The notes under the pieces are model-generated. The model saw nothing but the letters and a program-made list of their open reading frames with translations. It was not told where the DNA came from and searched no databases. From Rachicladosporium sp. CCFEE 5018 (taxonomy: Eukaryota > Ascomycota > Dothideomycetes > Cladosporiales > Cladosporiaceae): a DNA stretch of 64,000 nt. Made by a program: the position numbers and the translations under genes. The stretch's first letter is position 1. Every line of letters starts with the position of its first letter. Shown here in pieces: positions 1-10,555 of the stretch. Where the stretch lies: positions 1,930,106 to 1,994,105 of the forward strand of contig KZ111140.1 of assembly GCA_002077045.2 (NCBI GenBank). The letters are read 5' to 3'.

Positions 1-1024
1 CTTCGTCGCCACCAAGCGCCTGGTCCTCTTCATCATCCGCGTCCAGTCAGGGTCGAACCTGATGGAAATCCTCCTCCGCCCCATTTCACACGCCGACGAC
101 GATCGCTGGATCGAGCTAGTCGAGGAAGAGTCCGCTAGCAAAGACTCCCGCAACCCGTCCAAGCCCTCGCGGAAAGCCCATCAACAAGGCGCCTTTGACC
201 CGCGCTCCAGCCTCCGAGGCGGTCGCGCCCACTCAGTCTACTCCGAGACCCCCTCAGCACTCTCAGACGACATGCGCACAAATAACCTCCTTGACCTCGA
301 GTCCCTCACCTACGCTGAACTCAAGTCCCAAGCCCTCGAGAACATCCTTGCGCTCGAGAATCCCGCCATACTGCCCCAGTACCGTGTAAGCAGGAACAAC
401 AACTATCAAGAGCTTCTCAATGCGCTCGCGGCAGACATCCGCTCCAAGCACCGTCGGCGTCTCGAACGGCAACGCGAGACAGACGCCACGAGGCAGACTC
501 TGCAAGGCCTGGACAAGAAGGCTGAATACCTTGAGGAGCAGCTGGGGAGTTATAACGACTACATCGAGCAATGCCTGCATACTCTCGCAAACAAGAAGAC
601 GGGTCATAAGGGCTTCCGGCTGCCATTCACGAAACAGTGGAACCACGAGCGGGAGCTGGAGCGCGCTGGTCGGCAGCCGAAGTTCGGGAGCTACAAGTAC
701 TCTGCACGTCAACTTGGTGATAAGGGTGTGCTGCTCTCTTGGCCTGCTTACTCGATGGAGCAGTGGAATCAGCTCAATGTGGTCATCTCTTCGGACGAGG
801 TTGGCGTATTCCATCTTGAAGCCAGCTCGGGGAGTATGATGTTACCTGGCGGGAGCGCGAATCTGCTGCTCGATGATCTTCTGCAGGCGCAGTATGATAA
901 TAAGAGCTCGATACAGGTCTTTGAGGAGGCTGGTGGGAAAGGAAGAGATGGAGGCGAGGGCGCGAAGCTGGCGGTGAATTTGTTACTGCATATGGTGTTC
1001 AAGAAGTTTTACAAGGATGACTAG
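1..1024 (+). CDS. IQGAP-family protein, C-terminal fragment (contig A copy)
   Basis: This is the C-terminal third of an IQGAP/Rng2-type scaffold, which organises the cytokinetic actomyosin ring. The frame is open from base 2, ahead of the first ATG at 62, so the gene enters from outside the window. The protein matches the end of the IQGAP at 4286-8638 almost residue for residue; one visible change is an Asn (here) for a His in the ALEN/HPAILPQYR stretch. It holds the end of the GAP-related region, a coiled segment near 480-590, and the RasGAP C-terminal domain ending FKKFYKDD with stop TAG. Being 5'-partial here is a window-edge effect and not decay. Whether it is an allele, a homeologue or a tandem copy cannot be told from sequence alone. 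Confidence 0.9.
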   Translation, partial: FVATKRLVLFIIRVQSGSNLMEILLRPISHADDDRWIELVEEESASKDSRNPSKPSRKAHQQGAFDPRSSLRGGRAHSVYSETPSALSDDMRTNNLLDLESLTYAELKSQALENILALENPAILPQYRVSRNNNYQELLNALAADIRSKHRRRLERQRETDATRQTLQGLDKKAEYLEEQLGSYNDYIEQCLHTLANKKTGHKGFRLPFTKQWNHERELERAGRQPKFGSYKYSARQLGDKGVLLSWPAYSMEQWNQLNVVISSDEVGVFHLEASSGSMMLPGGSANLLLDDLLQAQYDNKSSIQVFEEAGGKGRDGGEGAKLAVNLLLHMVFKKFYKDD

Positions 1025-1592
1025 ATAAGTGGGATGGTGGATGGCACGGAGAAGTTCAGAAGGAGGATTCGGGGATCTCGTATGGTTGGTCTGGTCGCTT
1101 GTGGTGGGACACACGGGGCGGGTACTGGGAGTGGATGGCATATATACATGACATGATACCCCTGGGCGTATGCAGACGCACTGGAGACTCGGAGACCAAG
1201 GCGAAAATATTGAGTTCAGAGACCTCCGCGAATTTGTCATGAGTCTTGGTCGTACATCTATATCTCTATCTACATCTCCCGTGCGGTGCGCTTCGCGAGC
1301 GGGTGGTTACGTCTTGTGGGCATGTGGACGCGAATGAGGTTCCCCAAGTCAGACCAAAGTGAGCTGAGCGTTCATTGCGAGCGCCACATTGGACTTAAGC
1401 TAGACGTTTACGATAGGCTTGCAGACGAGCGATTGCGAGTCGCTTCGTGGTCTTTCTAGATCGGCGACGTCGGTAGGTAGGACGGCTCGCCGCTGCGTCG
1501 ATACGGCGACAAGTCTCTGTCAGGAGATCGTCATTACACCTTCCAGTGCCAATTCCAGTTCCCTATCGTCGATCTTGGCATCCGACCTGCAT
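1025..1592. other. intergenic, between convergent genes (copy A)
   Basis: This is the 3' flank shared by IQGAP and the PLP enzyme. No convincing coding frame or RNA gene is seen. It is nearly identical to 8639-9208, with a 2-base indel near 1155. Confidence 0.7.
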
Positions 1593-2939
1593 TCACTTCG
1601 CGCTCGGTGTCTCCTTCGCCAAAGCCTTGCAAGCATCCACAATATCCCGCTTCAGATCCTCCCAATTTTCGACGCCGACGCTGACCCGCAGCAACGTGTC
1701 TTGCACAGTGTTGTCGCTCATCCGCCGCCACTCTATCAGACTCTCCACGCCACCCAGACTCGTCGCGTGATGGAATAGATGCAGCTTACTCGGAAAGCTC
1801 CTCGCCTGCTCAGCAGTCTCTAGATCCATTGCAAAGACCGGGCCGAAGCCATTGGGCATCTGCTTCGCGAGCCAGCCGGGCTTGCCATCAGTCGTCCGCA
1901 AGTCGTCCGTCTGCAGACTCGCGTGATGCAGCTTGGCCACCACAGCTCTCACAGCCCTGGCATCCTCATCTTTCTCATCCTCCCCCTTCATACAGCGGTC
2001 AAGAAATGCAACAAGCTTATCAGCATTCTCACTCTGCCTCACAACCCTCAATTCCAGCGTCCGCAAACTCCGCACACCCAGCCAACCCTCCATATTCCCC
2101 ATCACAGCACCAAGATGCAGCCGCTCGCCGAACATAGTCCAGTAGTCCTTCTCCATAGTCTTCCTCGCTCGATTAATGGAGACAACACCACATAACATGT
2201 CCGAGTGCCCACCGATATACTTCGTAGCCGCATGCATGACAAAGTCCGCGCCATGCTTGAACGGGTCGAGTAACGGCGGAGGAGCGAAGGTTGCGTCTAA
2301 AGTCAGCGCAGCTCCACGCTTGTGTGCCAGATCGGCGAAGTGCTGGATGTCGTACGCATTTCCTGTTGGATTGACGGGTGTTTCCAGGTGTACTACATCG
2401 CCCTCGCCGAGCTTCCAGCCCTCGGCTTCGTTTTCCCAGGTCTTCTCGTCGAAGAGATCAACGATCTTACAGTTCGTGAGCTTCTGATAGATCTTCAGCA
2501 CGCCATGGCAGCCGTGGTAGCCTGCACCTATCGCCACGACCTTCGGATTAAGGTAAACTAGCAACGCGTGGAAGGCTGCAAGCCCGGAGCCGTACGTCAG
2601 ACACGGTCCGCCGAGTAATTGTGTGAGGATGAGCTCGAGTCGCGAGGTGTTAGGTGCGGTGAGACGGGAGTAGATATGGGCGTCGGCCTTGATCGCACCG
2701 CCCGCTGGTCGGTCGGGGATATGTAGGTCGTCTGTGGGCTTGAGAAGGGAGGGGTCCGAAGGGTAGCGGTAGGTCGTTGAGACGTGGAGCGCAGGCGCGA
2801 CGTCTGTGGAGGAATTTGCTTCGTCGTCGGCGTGAACTGAGAGCGTGGAAAGAGAGTAGGGAATGTTGTCATCGGGGATGGGGATCTCGAGGGAAGGGAC
2901 GTTGGGGTTGCCATTGCTGTTGCCGTTCTGCAGAGCCAT
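1593..2939 (-). CDS. PLP-dependent Cys/Met-metabolism enzyme, cystathionine gamma-synthase-like (copy A)
   Basis: A 448-aa fold-type I PLP enzyme of the trans-sulfuration family (cystathionine gamma-synthase/lyase group), expected to act on sulfur amino-acid precursors in the cytosol. Visible features are the cofactor-contact stretch TYGSGLAAFH, the ETPVNPTGN strand, the aspartate in LTLDATFAPPPL, and the Schiff-base lysine in HAATKYIGGHSDM. The C-terminal half includes LLRVSVGVEN, typical of the family. The frame is intact and intronless. It is convergent with IQGAP and divergent from the unnamed gene at 3331. The match is to the fungal Str2/YML082W-like branch, and the exact reaction cannot be assigned. 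A GTAAGT about 40 bases upstream of the ATG could mark a 5' intron, but no matching acceptor is obvious. Confidence 0.85.
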   Translation of the reverse strand: MALQNGNSNGNPNVPSLEIPIPDDNIPYSLSTLSVHADDEANSSTDVAPALHVSTTYRYPSDPSLLKPTDDLHIPDRPAGGAIKADAHIYSRLTAPNTSRLELILTQLLGGPCLTYGSGLAAFHALLVYLNPKVVAIGAGYHGCHGVLKIYQKLTNCKIVDLFDEKTWENEAEGWKLGEGDVVHLETPVNPTGNAYDIQHFADLAHKRGAALTLDATFAPPPLLDPFKHGADFVMHAATKYIGGHSDMLCGVVSINRARKTMEKDYWTMFGERLHLGAVMGNMEGWLGVRSLRTLELRVVRQSENADKLVAFLDRCMKGEDEKDEDARAVRAVVAKLHHASLQTDDLRTTDGKPGWLAKQMPNGFGPVFAMDLETAEQARSFPSKLHLFHHATSLGGVESLIEWRRMSDNTVQDTLLRVSVGVENWEDLKRDIVDACKALAKETPSAK

Positions 2940-3330
2940 CGTGCAAAGAGCGATAGTATTGGAGACACTGAGAAGACTTACATGGACGACTTGTTGTACG
3001 GGCGACTAATATACGCCCATCTGTCGGTGTTGACGGCCTTCGAGATGACCGCAATGCCGTCAATCATGTATTCTCTAGTCATCCCGCCCTTCGAAGAGAC
3101 CCCACTCGATGGCCAGACGTGGTAATTTAGCCGAGCAACGACAACAGCATAGCGAAGCACGCGACCTGACGGACCATCGGGACAACCATCTGCTGTAATT
3201 ATGTGCGATACCATGTCTTCATGCAGCTGAGCAAGGTCTCGCGGAGAGCAAGCGGGCAATTCTGTAGCCTCGGACTGAGTGCTCCATCGTGTTCATCCAC
3301 GGCTTATCATGACCACGCCGTGGTACCGAT
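2940..3330. promoter_or_regulatory. divergent promoter region (copy A)
   Basis: A 391-base spacer between divergently transcribed genes, which must carry both promoters. No specific element is claimed. It corresponds to 10556-10946. Confidence 0.5.
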
Positions 3331-4185
3331 ATGGGTGACGATGACTCTAAGAGATCCCGCCTAAAGAGCAAGTGGACCCGGAGCCTCAAGCCTCGCCGTG
3401 ACCCATCAGAGAACGAAGTTTTGCACAGTGTGGACGCAGCTTCCAACCCGGACGCCTTACCCGAATTCACCCTCAGCAGCGATGTCGCCGCCTTTCTGAA
3501 ACCCTCCACAGACAAGGCGCGCCCTAAGCTGGACATTGCCTTGGCGACTCGCTGGCCAAGTAGTCATGAGGTTCGTAGTGCGGGCTATAGATCCGATGTT
3601 AGGAACACCAATGGCTGGAGCAAGCCGAGGCGGAGGGAGGGCTTACATGTGGCCTTCGCTAGGACTCCGCCTGAGATCATTGGCCATGGTGGCGACGCTA
3701 CCTTAGATCCAACAAGTGAGATTGGCAGGCTCCGATCGAGAAGACAGCGGTCTGTCTCCGATGCTCCACCAAGTGTGGGGAGCGCACCCGGATCACGTCC
3801 ATATGCTGAGCCGGTGGCAGGGCAACAAGCAGCGGATTCTCGGCCTTTGGCTCCAGCGCGAGCGCAGACTTCATTAGGTGAGCTATCTGCACCGTTGGAA
3901 CGGCTTCACTTGACTGCAGAGGAGCCTGCATTCGCCGGACAGACACAGCGATCCTCGCAGGATCGGCAGCGCAATGAGAGATTAGACGCTTCTAAATACA
4001 ACGCCATGAGAGCGAGTGAGGGTCTGGCTCTGCGGAGGGCGAGTATGGTACCCGAGCACAGCGACGACGATCAAAACAGCGTCCGCTCAAGTGAGACTGC
4101 TGAGCACTCGCAGCATACGACAGAGTCACCAGAAATCCGGCTACACGAAGCTGCGTCGCCATTCTCGCCTGATGGTCCTTCACCA
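3331..4185 (+). CDS. unrecognised protein, 5' portion, cut by assembly gap (copy A)
   Basis: This is the first 285 codons of the gene seen complete at 10947-13019, with the same start MGDDDSKRSRLKSKW and only scattered substitutions. The N-terminus is basic and Ser/Pro/Arg-rich and is predicted to be disordered. The reading frame runs into the 100-N gap. Beyond the gap the sequence belongs to an unrelated gene (IQGAP), so any protein predicted across the gap is an artefact. Confidence 0.75.
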
Positions 4186-4285
4186 NNNNNNNNNNNNNNN
4201 NNNNNNNNNNNNNNNNNNNNNNNNNNNNNNNNNNNNNNNNNNNNNNNNNNNNNNNNNNNNNNNNNNNNNNNNNNNNNNNNNNNNN
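4186..4285. other. assembly gap (100 N), contig A/B junction
   Basis: Exactly 100 N, the usual placeholder for a gap of unknown size. The left side is the middle of the unnamed gene and the right side is the middle of an IQGAP CH domain, so the two flanks are not parts of one gene. Confidence 0.98.
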
Positions 4286-7200
4286 CAATTCCGGCACAGT
4301 GACAACATCGCAATGTTCTTCCGCTTTGTCGCATCGATAGACCTTCCCGAGCTCTTTCGCTTCGAGCTTGTAGATCTATACGAGAAGAAGAACATACCAA
4401 AAGTCATCTACTGCATACACGCACTGTCCTGGCTACTTTACCGGAGAGGCATTACATCATTCACGATATCGCATCTGGTCGGTCAGCTGGAGTTCACGGG
4501 CGAGGAGCTCGAAGCCACGCAGAAAGGCATCGACAAGAGCGGCGTGAAGATGCCCGACTTCGGTGGCATGCGGAAAGAACTCGATATACCTGAACCGCCA
4601 CCTCCGCCAGACCCGTCACCCGAAGAGCAGATCCTGGTCCATGAGCATGTGATAGAAGACCTGCAGGGCCAGATGAAGGGCGCACTTAGGAGGATGCGGC
4701 TGGGTAATGTCATGCAGGATCTGTGGGATGCAGAGGTCGTTATTGGGCTGTTGCAGGCCAGAATTCGAGGTAGCTTTGCGAGAGAGGTCTTCGATTTCCG
4801 CTTTGCCATGGACTACTCGACTCGAAAGCTGCAAGCTGCTGCAAAGGGTAGTCTTGTCCGGCGCGGCATGCGACAACGCCGCAACGCATGGAAGTCGTCG
4901 GCGGGGAAGGAAAGCATAGTCAAGATTCAGTCACTTTGGCGTGGTAGGCAGGAGAGGGCAGAGACGCAGCGTATACGAAGGTCGTTGCGAGCTGCCCCTC
5001 AAGGTCTCAAGCAGCTGCAGGCAGCCATTAGGGGTACTCTCGGGCGCTGGAGAGTAGGTGACACCTGGCAGGAGACACGAGATGAGAGCTCCGAGCTTGC
5101 GACGCAACATCTCCAGGCCTTCGCGAGAGGCGCACTCGAGCGCATTCGCGTCGGGAGTATGATGAACGAGCTCTGGGACGTCGAGCACTTCGTTACAGCA
5201 CTGCAAGCACGGCTTCGAGGCAGTACGATCAGACGCACTGCAGAGATACAGCGACTTGAGACTCGACAGGCTGCCGTAGAAGTTGTTCAGCTTCAAGCAC
5301 TGGCTCGTGGCCTCATTCGTCGAAAGCACGTGCAGCGCGAGCACGGTGAACGGACAATACATAACGACTCAGTCACTGATGTTCAGTCGGCGGCTCGTGG
5401 GCTATTGACAAGGTTGCGGCATGCCAGGACGATAGGAGCACTACAAGGTCGGGAGAGCGCGATCTCCAATTTGCAATCTCGACTGCGCGCAAATCATGCG
5501 AGAGCCGCTGTGAGACTGACCAAGGCCCAGCTACTGGTTACTGCGTCGGCTGTGACCGACCTACAAGCAGTTGCCCGGGGTTCAGATGTTCGACGACGCA
5601 GTACAGCTCTACGGGAGAGTCTTCAGCAGCACTCCGACTCCGCGCAAGTCCTGCAAGGCTTCGTTCGAGCTATGCTACAGCGCCGCCGCATCGGAACTCA
5701 GCTCGGTCAGATCTACGACCACGAGGACACGATCACCCACCTCCAAGGCTTCGCACGAGCGTACATCCAACGACAGCGGGTCTTCGAGGATCTTGTGGGC
5801 ATGGAGCGTGAAGAAGAGGCCATCTCTCAACTGCAAGGCTTTGCCCGAGCATTGCTTACACGCGCACAGATCGGTAACGAGCTCGCGGAGCTGGAGAGTC
5901 ACGAAGCTGTGTTTGTCGAGCTGCAGGCCGCCGCACGTGCGTTCTGTGTGCGCAGCAAGTTCGAGGAGAAGAAAGTGCACTACCGGCAGAACATGGAGAA
6001 AGTCGTCAAGCTACAGTCGTTCGTGCGCGCTAGGCAACAAGGGCAAAGCTACGAGAGCTTGATGAAAGGCGCCAACCCACCACTGCCCGTCGTAAGGAAG
6101 CATCTCCATCTACTTACAGACTCTAGTCTGGAGTTCGAAGGTGAGCTGGAGACCGAGCGTCTTCGGCGGCTGGTGGTGGAGCGCGTGCGCGAAGTCGAGC
6201 AGGTCGAAGGCTACGTTGAGGGTCTCGACGTGAAGGTCGGGCTTCTTGTGAAGAACAAGATTTCGCTCGATGAAGTTGTCAAGCATCAGCGACACTTCGG
6301 CGGCAGTGCAAGTCAGCTCCTGCGCAGCGGCGGTAGTATGCGCTCGACAGGTGCTGGCGTCGACTTGCGATCACTGAACAAGAGCTCGCGAAAGAAGCTT
6401 GGTGGGTATGAGGAGCTGTTCTTCATGATGCAGACTCAGCCAACATACCTTGCCCGCTACTTCTACACTATTGTTGGCAATGCTCTGCCAGAGAAGGAGA
6501 GCAAGAACATCGAGAGGCTAGTGATGACATTGTTCGGCTATGCGCACAAGAGCAGGGAGGAGTTCTACTTCATCCGGGTCCTTGCTGCCAGCGCTGAACA
6601 GTTCATCGCCAACACTCCCAACCCCGACGAGTTCCTACGCCTGCAAATCGGTTCAATGCACCAACGCCTCTTCCTAGCCTCAGCAAGATCGCCAATGCAC
6701 CGCAGCCACCTCAAAGCTCTCCTGGGCGGTCTTGTGCGAGAAGGCATAACGGCAGCTGACCATCTGGATCTCGAAAGTGATCCTCTGCAAATCCACCTCG
6801 CTCTCATTAATAATGAGGAGCTGAGTACTGGGCGACCGAGCCCACGACCAAGAGACCTGCCTCGGGAGACTGTGATCAGAGATCCAGAGGTGCGAGCGCG
6901 CTACGTGGAGCATCTGCAGGACCTGCGAGATCTCTGCGACGGCTTCTTCCTCAGCTTGGAGGAGACCGTGGAAAAGATGCCTTACGGCGTGCGCTTCTTG
7001 ACATCCTCCCAGTACCATGCACTTTGCGCACAATACCCTCACGAAGATCCTGCTCGGATGGCCATGGCTGTGGGCGCCTGGCTGTGGAAGTCGTACCTAT
7101 TACCAGCCTTCCGCGAGCCGGAGATGTGGGGTGTCATCGACCGCGGCTTGGGCTCAGTGCACAAGCGCAATCTTAGCCAAGTGACACTGGTGCTCAGCCA

Positions 7201-8638
7201 GGTGTGTGCTGCTGGCAGGCTGTTCGGCCAGGACAACATGTACCTTCAGCCTCTCAACAGCTGGGTTACTGAGGCTTTAGGCCGATGGCAAGATGCTTTG
7301 CAAGGCGTCTTCAATATCACGAGTCCTGAAGAGCAGTATGATGCAGATCAGTTCTCTGATCTGTACGCAAGGACCAAGCCAACGGTGTACATCAAGCTCT
7401 CCGACATCTTCCAGCTGCACAGCCTAATGACGGAAAACCTTTCAGCTGTGGCATCTGCCAGAGACGATCCGCTCAGAGAGGTACTGTCAGACCTTGGCTC
7501 TCCTAAGGGCAATGAGGCAGACCTCGGAAGCACGGGTGGAGGCGGCGAGATCACTCTCACCCTCAAGAGTCGCTTCAAGGTGCAAGAAGATCCCAACGCA
7601 GAGGCGCGAGCCCTCTTCGTCGCCACCAAGCGCCTGGTCCTCTTCATCATCCGCGTCCAGTCAGGCTCGAACCTGATGGAAATCCTCCTCCGCCCCATTT
7701 CACACGCCGACAACGATCGCTGGATCGAGCTAGTCGAAGAAGAGTCCGCTAGCAAAGACTCCCGCAACCCGTCGAAGCCCTCGCGGAAAGCTCACCAACA
7801 AGGCGCCTTTGACCCGCGCTCCAGCCTCCGAGGCGGTCGCGCCCACTCAGTCTACTCCGAGACCCCCTCAGCACTCTCAGACGACATGCGCACAAATAAC
7901 CTCCTTGACCTCGAGTCCCTCACCTACGCTGAACTCAAGTCCCAAGCCCTCGAGAACATCCTTGCGCTCGAGCATCCCGCCATACTGCCCCAGTACCGCG
8001 TAAGCAGGAACCACAACTATCAAGAGCTTCTCAATGCGCTCGCGGCAGACATCCGCTCCAAGCACCGTCGGCGTCTCGAACGGCAACGCGAGACAGACGC
8101 CACGAGGCAGACTCTGCAAGGCCTGGACAAGAAGGCTGAATACCTTGAGGAGCAGCTGGGGAGTTATAACGACTACATCGAGCAATGCCTGCATACTCTC
8201 GCAAACAAGAAGACGGGTCATAAGGGCTTCCGGCTGCCATTCACGAAACAGTGGAACCACGAGCGGGAGCTGGAGCGTGCTGGTCGGCAGCCGAAGTTCG
8301 GGAGCTACAAGTACTCTGCACGCCAACTTGGCGACAAGGGTGTGCTGCTCTCTTGGCCTGCTTACTCGATGGAGCAGTGGAATCAGCTCAATGTGGTCAT
8401 TTCTTCGGACGAGGTTGGCGTATTCCATCTTGAAGCCAGCTCTGGGAGTATGATGTTACCTGGCGGGAGCGCAAATCTGCTGCTCGATGATCTTCTGCAG
8501 GCGCAGTATGATAATAAGAGCTCGATACAGGTCTTTGAGGAGGCTGGTGGGAAAGGAAGAGATGGAGGCGAGGGTGCGAAGCTGGCGGTGAATTTGTTAC
8601 TGCATATGGTGTTCAAGAAGTTTTACAAAGATGACTAG
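4286..8638 (+). CDS. IQGAP-family cytokinesis scaffold (5'-truncated by gap, contig B copy)
   Basis: IQGAP/Rng2/Iqg1-type scaffold linking actin, calmodulin-like light chains and small GTPase signalling at the division site. The frame starts at the first base after the gap. Domains in order: the second half of a calponin-homology domain (4286-4480); a proline patch near 4590; about fifteen IQ-type repeats of the form LQxxxRGxxxR (about 4740-6040); a helical linker; a GAP-related domain (about 6400-7450); and the RasGAP C-terminal domain to FKKFYKDD (8240-8635), stop TAG. The GAP-related domain shows no evident catalytic arginine finger, as is usual for IQGAPs, which bind but do not activate GTPases. 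The true N-terminus lies in the gap, and the ATG at 4016 is an artefact of reading through N. About 1,450 residues are visible, uninterrupted. Confidence 0.93.
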   Translation, partial: QFRHSDNIAMFFRFVASIDLPELFRFELVDLYEKKNIPKVIYCIHALSWLLYRRGITSFTISHLVGQLEFTGEELEATQKGIDKSGVKMPDFGGMRKELDIPEPPPPPDPSPEEQILVHEHVIEDLQGQMKGALRRMRLGNVMQDLWDAEVVIGLLQARIRGSFAREVFDFRFAMDYSTRKLQAAAKGSLVRRGMRQRRNAWKSSAGKESIVKIQSLWRGRQERAETQRIRRSLRAAPQGLKQLQAAIRGTLGRWRVGDTWQETRDESSELATQHLQAFARGALERIRVGSMMNELWDVEHFVTALQARLRGSTIRRTAEIQRLETRQAAVEVVQLQALARGLIRRKHVQREHGERTIHNDSVTDVQSAARGLLTRLRHARTIGALQGRESAISNLQSRLRANHARAAVRLTKAQLLVTASAVTDLQAVARGSDVRRRSTALRESLQQHSDSAQVLQGFVRAMLQRRRIGTQLGQIYDHEDTITHLQGFARAYIQRQRVFEDLVGMEREEEAISQLQGFARALLTRAQIGNELAELESHEAVFVELQAAARAFCVRSKFEEKKVHYRQNMEKVVKLQSFVRARQQGQSYESLMKGANPPLPVVRKHLHLLTDSSLEFEGELETERLRRLVVERVREVEQVEGYVEGLDVKVGLLVKNKISLDEVVKHQRHFGGSASQLLRSGGSMRSTGAGVDLRSLNKSSRKKLGGYEELFFMMQTQPTYLARYFYTIVGNALPEKESKNIERLVMTLFGYAHKSREEFYFIRVLAASAEQFIANTPNPDEFLRLQIGSMHQRLFLASARSPMHRSHLKALLGGLVREGITAADHLDLESDPLQIHLALINNEELSTGRPSPRPRDLPRETVIRDPEVRARYVEHLQDLRDLCDGFFLSLEETVEKMPYGVRFLTSSQYHALCAQYPHEDPARMAMAVGAWLWKSYLLPAFREPEMWGVIDRGLGSVHKRNLSQVTLVLSQVCAAGRLFGQDNMYLQPLNSWVTEALGRWQDALQGVFNITSPEEQYDADQFSDLYARTKPTVYIKLSDIFQLHSLMTENLSAVASARDDPLREVLSDLGSPKGNEADLGSTGGGGEITLTLKSRFKVQEDPNAEARALFVATKRLVLFIIRVQSGSNLMEILLRPISHADNDRWIELVEEESASKDSRNPSKPSRKAHQQGAFDPRSSLRGGRAHSVYSETPSALSDDMRTNNLLDLESLTYAELKSQALENILALEHPAILPQYRVSRNHNYQELLNALAADIRSKHRRRLERQRETDATRQTLQGLDKKAEYLEEQLGSYNDYIEQCLHTLANKKTGHKGFRLPFTKQWNHERELERAGRQPKFGSYKYSARQLGDKGVLLSWPAYSMEQWNQLNVVISSDEVGVFHLEASSGSMMLPGGSANLLLDDLLQAQYDNKSSIQVFEEAGGKGRDGGEGAKLAVNLLLHMVFKKFYKDD

Positions 8639-9208
8639 ATAAGTGGGATGGTGGATGGCACGGAGAAGTTCAGAAGGAGGATTCAGGGATCTCGTATGGT
8701 TGGTCTGGTCGCTTGTGGTGGGACACATGGGGCGGGTACTGGGAGTGTATGGCATATATACATGACATGATACCCCTGAGGGCGTATGCAGACGCAATGG
8801 AGACTCGGAGACCAAGGCGAAAATATTGAGTTCAGAGACCTACGCGAATTTGTCATGAGTCTTGGTCGTACATCTATATCTCTATCTACATCTCCCGTGC
8901 GGTGCGCTTCGCGAGCGGGTGGTTACGTCTTGTGGGCATGTGGACGCGAATGAGGTTCCCCAAGTCAGACCAAAGTGAGCTGAGTGTTCATTGCGAGCGC
9001 CACATTGGCCTCAAGCTAGACGTTTACGATAGGCTTGCAGACGAGCGATTGCGAGTCGCTTCGTGGTCTTTCTAGATCGACGACGTCGGTAGGTAGGACG
9101 GCTCGCCGCTGCGTCGATACGGCGACAAGTCTTTGTCAGGAGATCGTCACTACACCTTCCAGTGCCAATTCCAGCTGCCTAGCGTCGATCTTGGCATCCG
9201 ACCTGCAT
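8639..9208. other. intergenic, between convergent genes (copy B)
   Basis: The same 3'-3' spacer as 1025-1592. No coding or RNA feature is seen. Confidence 0.7.
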
Positions 9209-10555
9209 TCACTTCGCGCTCGGTGTCTCCTTCGCCAAAGCCTTGCAAGCATCCACAATATCCCGCTTCAGATCCTCCCAATTTTCGACGCCGACGCTGA
9301 CCCGCAGCAACGTGTCTTGCACCGTGTTGTCGCTCATCCGCCGCCACTCTATCAGACTCTCCACGCCACCCAGACTCGTCGCGTGATGGAATAGATGCAG
9401 CTTACTCGGAAAGCTCCTCGCCTGCTCAGCAGTCTTCAGATCCATTGCAAAGACCGGGCCGAAGCCATTGGGCATTTGCTTCGCGAGCCAGCCGGGCTTG
9501 CCATCAGTCGTCCGCAAGTCGTCCGTCTGCAGACTTGCGTGATGCAGCTGAGCCACTACAGCTCTCACAGCCTTGGCATCCTCATCTTTCTCACCATCGC
9601 CCTTCATACAAGCATCAAGATAAGCGACGAGCTTATCAGCGTTCTCACTCTGCCTGACGACCCTCAATTCCAGCGTTCTTAAACTTCTCACACCCAGCCA
9701 GCCTTCCATATTCCCCATGACAGCACCAAGATGCAGCCGCTCGCCGAACATAGTCCAGTAGTCCTTCTCCATAGTCTTCCTCGCTCGATTAATGGAGACA
9801 ACACCACATAACATGTCCGAGTGCCCACCAATATACTTCGTACCCGCATGCATGACAAAGTCCGCGCCATGCTTGAACGGGTCGAGTAACGGCGGAGGAG
9901 CGAAGGTTGCGTCTAAACTCAGCGCAGCTCCACGCTTGTGTGCCAGATCGGCGAAGTGCTGGATGTCGTATGCATTTCCTGTTGGATTGACGGGTGTTTC
10001 CAGGTGTACTACATCGCCCTCGCCGAGCTTCCAGCCCTCGGCTTCGTTTTCCCAGGTCTTCTCATCGAAGAGATCAACGATCTTACAGTTCGTGAGTTTC
10101 TGATAGATCTTCAGCACGCCATGGCAGCCGTGGTAGCCTGCACCTATCGCCACGACCTTCGGATTAAGGTAAACTAGCAACGCGTGGAAGGCTGCAAGCC
10201 CAGAGCCGTACGTCAGACACGGTCCGCCGAGTAATTGTGTGAGGATGAGCTCGAGTCGCGAGGTGTTAGGTGCGGTGAGACGGGAGTAGATATGCGCGTC
10301 GGCCTTGATCGCACCGCCCGCTGGTCGGTCAGGGATATGTAGGTCGTCTGTGGGCTTGAGAAGGGAGGGGTCCGAAGGGTAGCGGTAGGTCGTTGAGAAG
10401 TGGAGCGCTGGCGCGACGTCTGTGGAGGAATTTGCTTCGTCGTCGGCGTGGACTGAGAGCGTGGAAAGAGAGTAGGGATGGTTGTCATCGGGGATGGGGA
10501 TGTCGAGGGAAGGGACGTTGGGGTTGCCATTGCTCTTGCCGTTCTGCAGAGCCAT
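9209..10555 (-). CDS. PLP-dependent Cys/Met-metabolism enzyme, cystathionine gamma-synthase-like (copy B)
   Basis: Second full-length copy (448 aa) of the trans-sulfuration-type PLP enzyme. It differs from copy A at few residues, for example HFSTTY for HVSTTY, HAGTKYIGG for HAATKYIGG next to the PLP lysine, and a small cluster around DACMKGDGEKDEDAKA. The catalytic lysine, the PLP-contact aspartate and the C-terminal LLRVSVGVEN are all kept, so both copies look functional. The changes include transversions and leave the frame intact, which is not the pattern of repeat-induced point mutation. Neighbours and spacing are the same as for copy A. Confidence 0.85.
   Translation of the reverse strand: MALQNGKSNGNPNVPSLDIPIPDDNHPYSLSTLSVHADDEANSSTDVAPALHFSTTYRYPSDPSLLKPTDDLHIPDRPAGGAIKADAHIYSRLTAPNTSRLELILTQLLGGPCLTYGSGLAAFHALLVYLNPKVVAIGAGYHGCHGVLKIYQKLTNCKIVDLFDEKTWENEAEGWKLGEGDVVHLETPVNPTGNAYDIQHFADLAHKRGAALSLDATFAPPPLLDPFKHGADFVMHAGTKYIGGHSDMLCGVVSINRARKTMEKDYWTMFGERLHLGAVMGNMEGWLGVRSLRTLELRVVRQSENADKLVAYLDACMKGDGEKDEDAKAVRAVVAQLHHASLQTDDLRTTDGKPGWLAKQMPNGFGPVFAMDLKTAEQARSFPSKLHLFHHATSLGGVESLIEWRRMSDNTVQDTLLRVSVGVENWEDLKRDIVDACKALAKETPSAK

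Noticed and set aside
4016..4285. Start of IQGAP at ATG 4016
   Set aside because: The ATG is in another frame of the unnamed gene, before the gap; IQGAP begins after the gap without a visible start.
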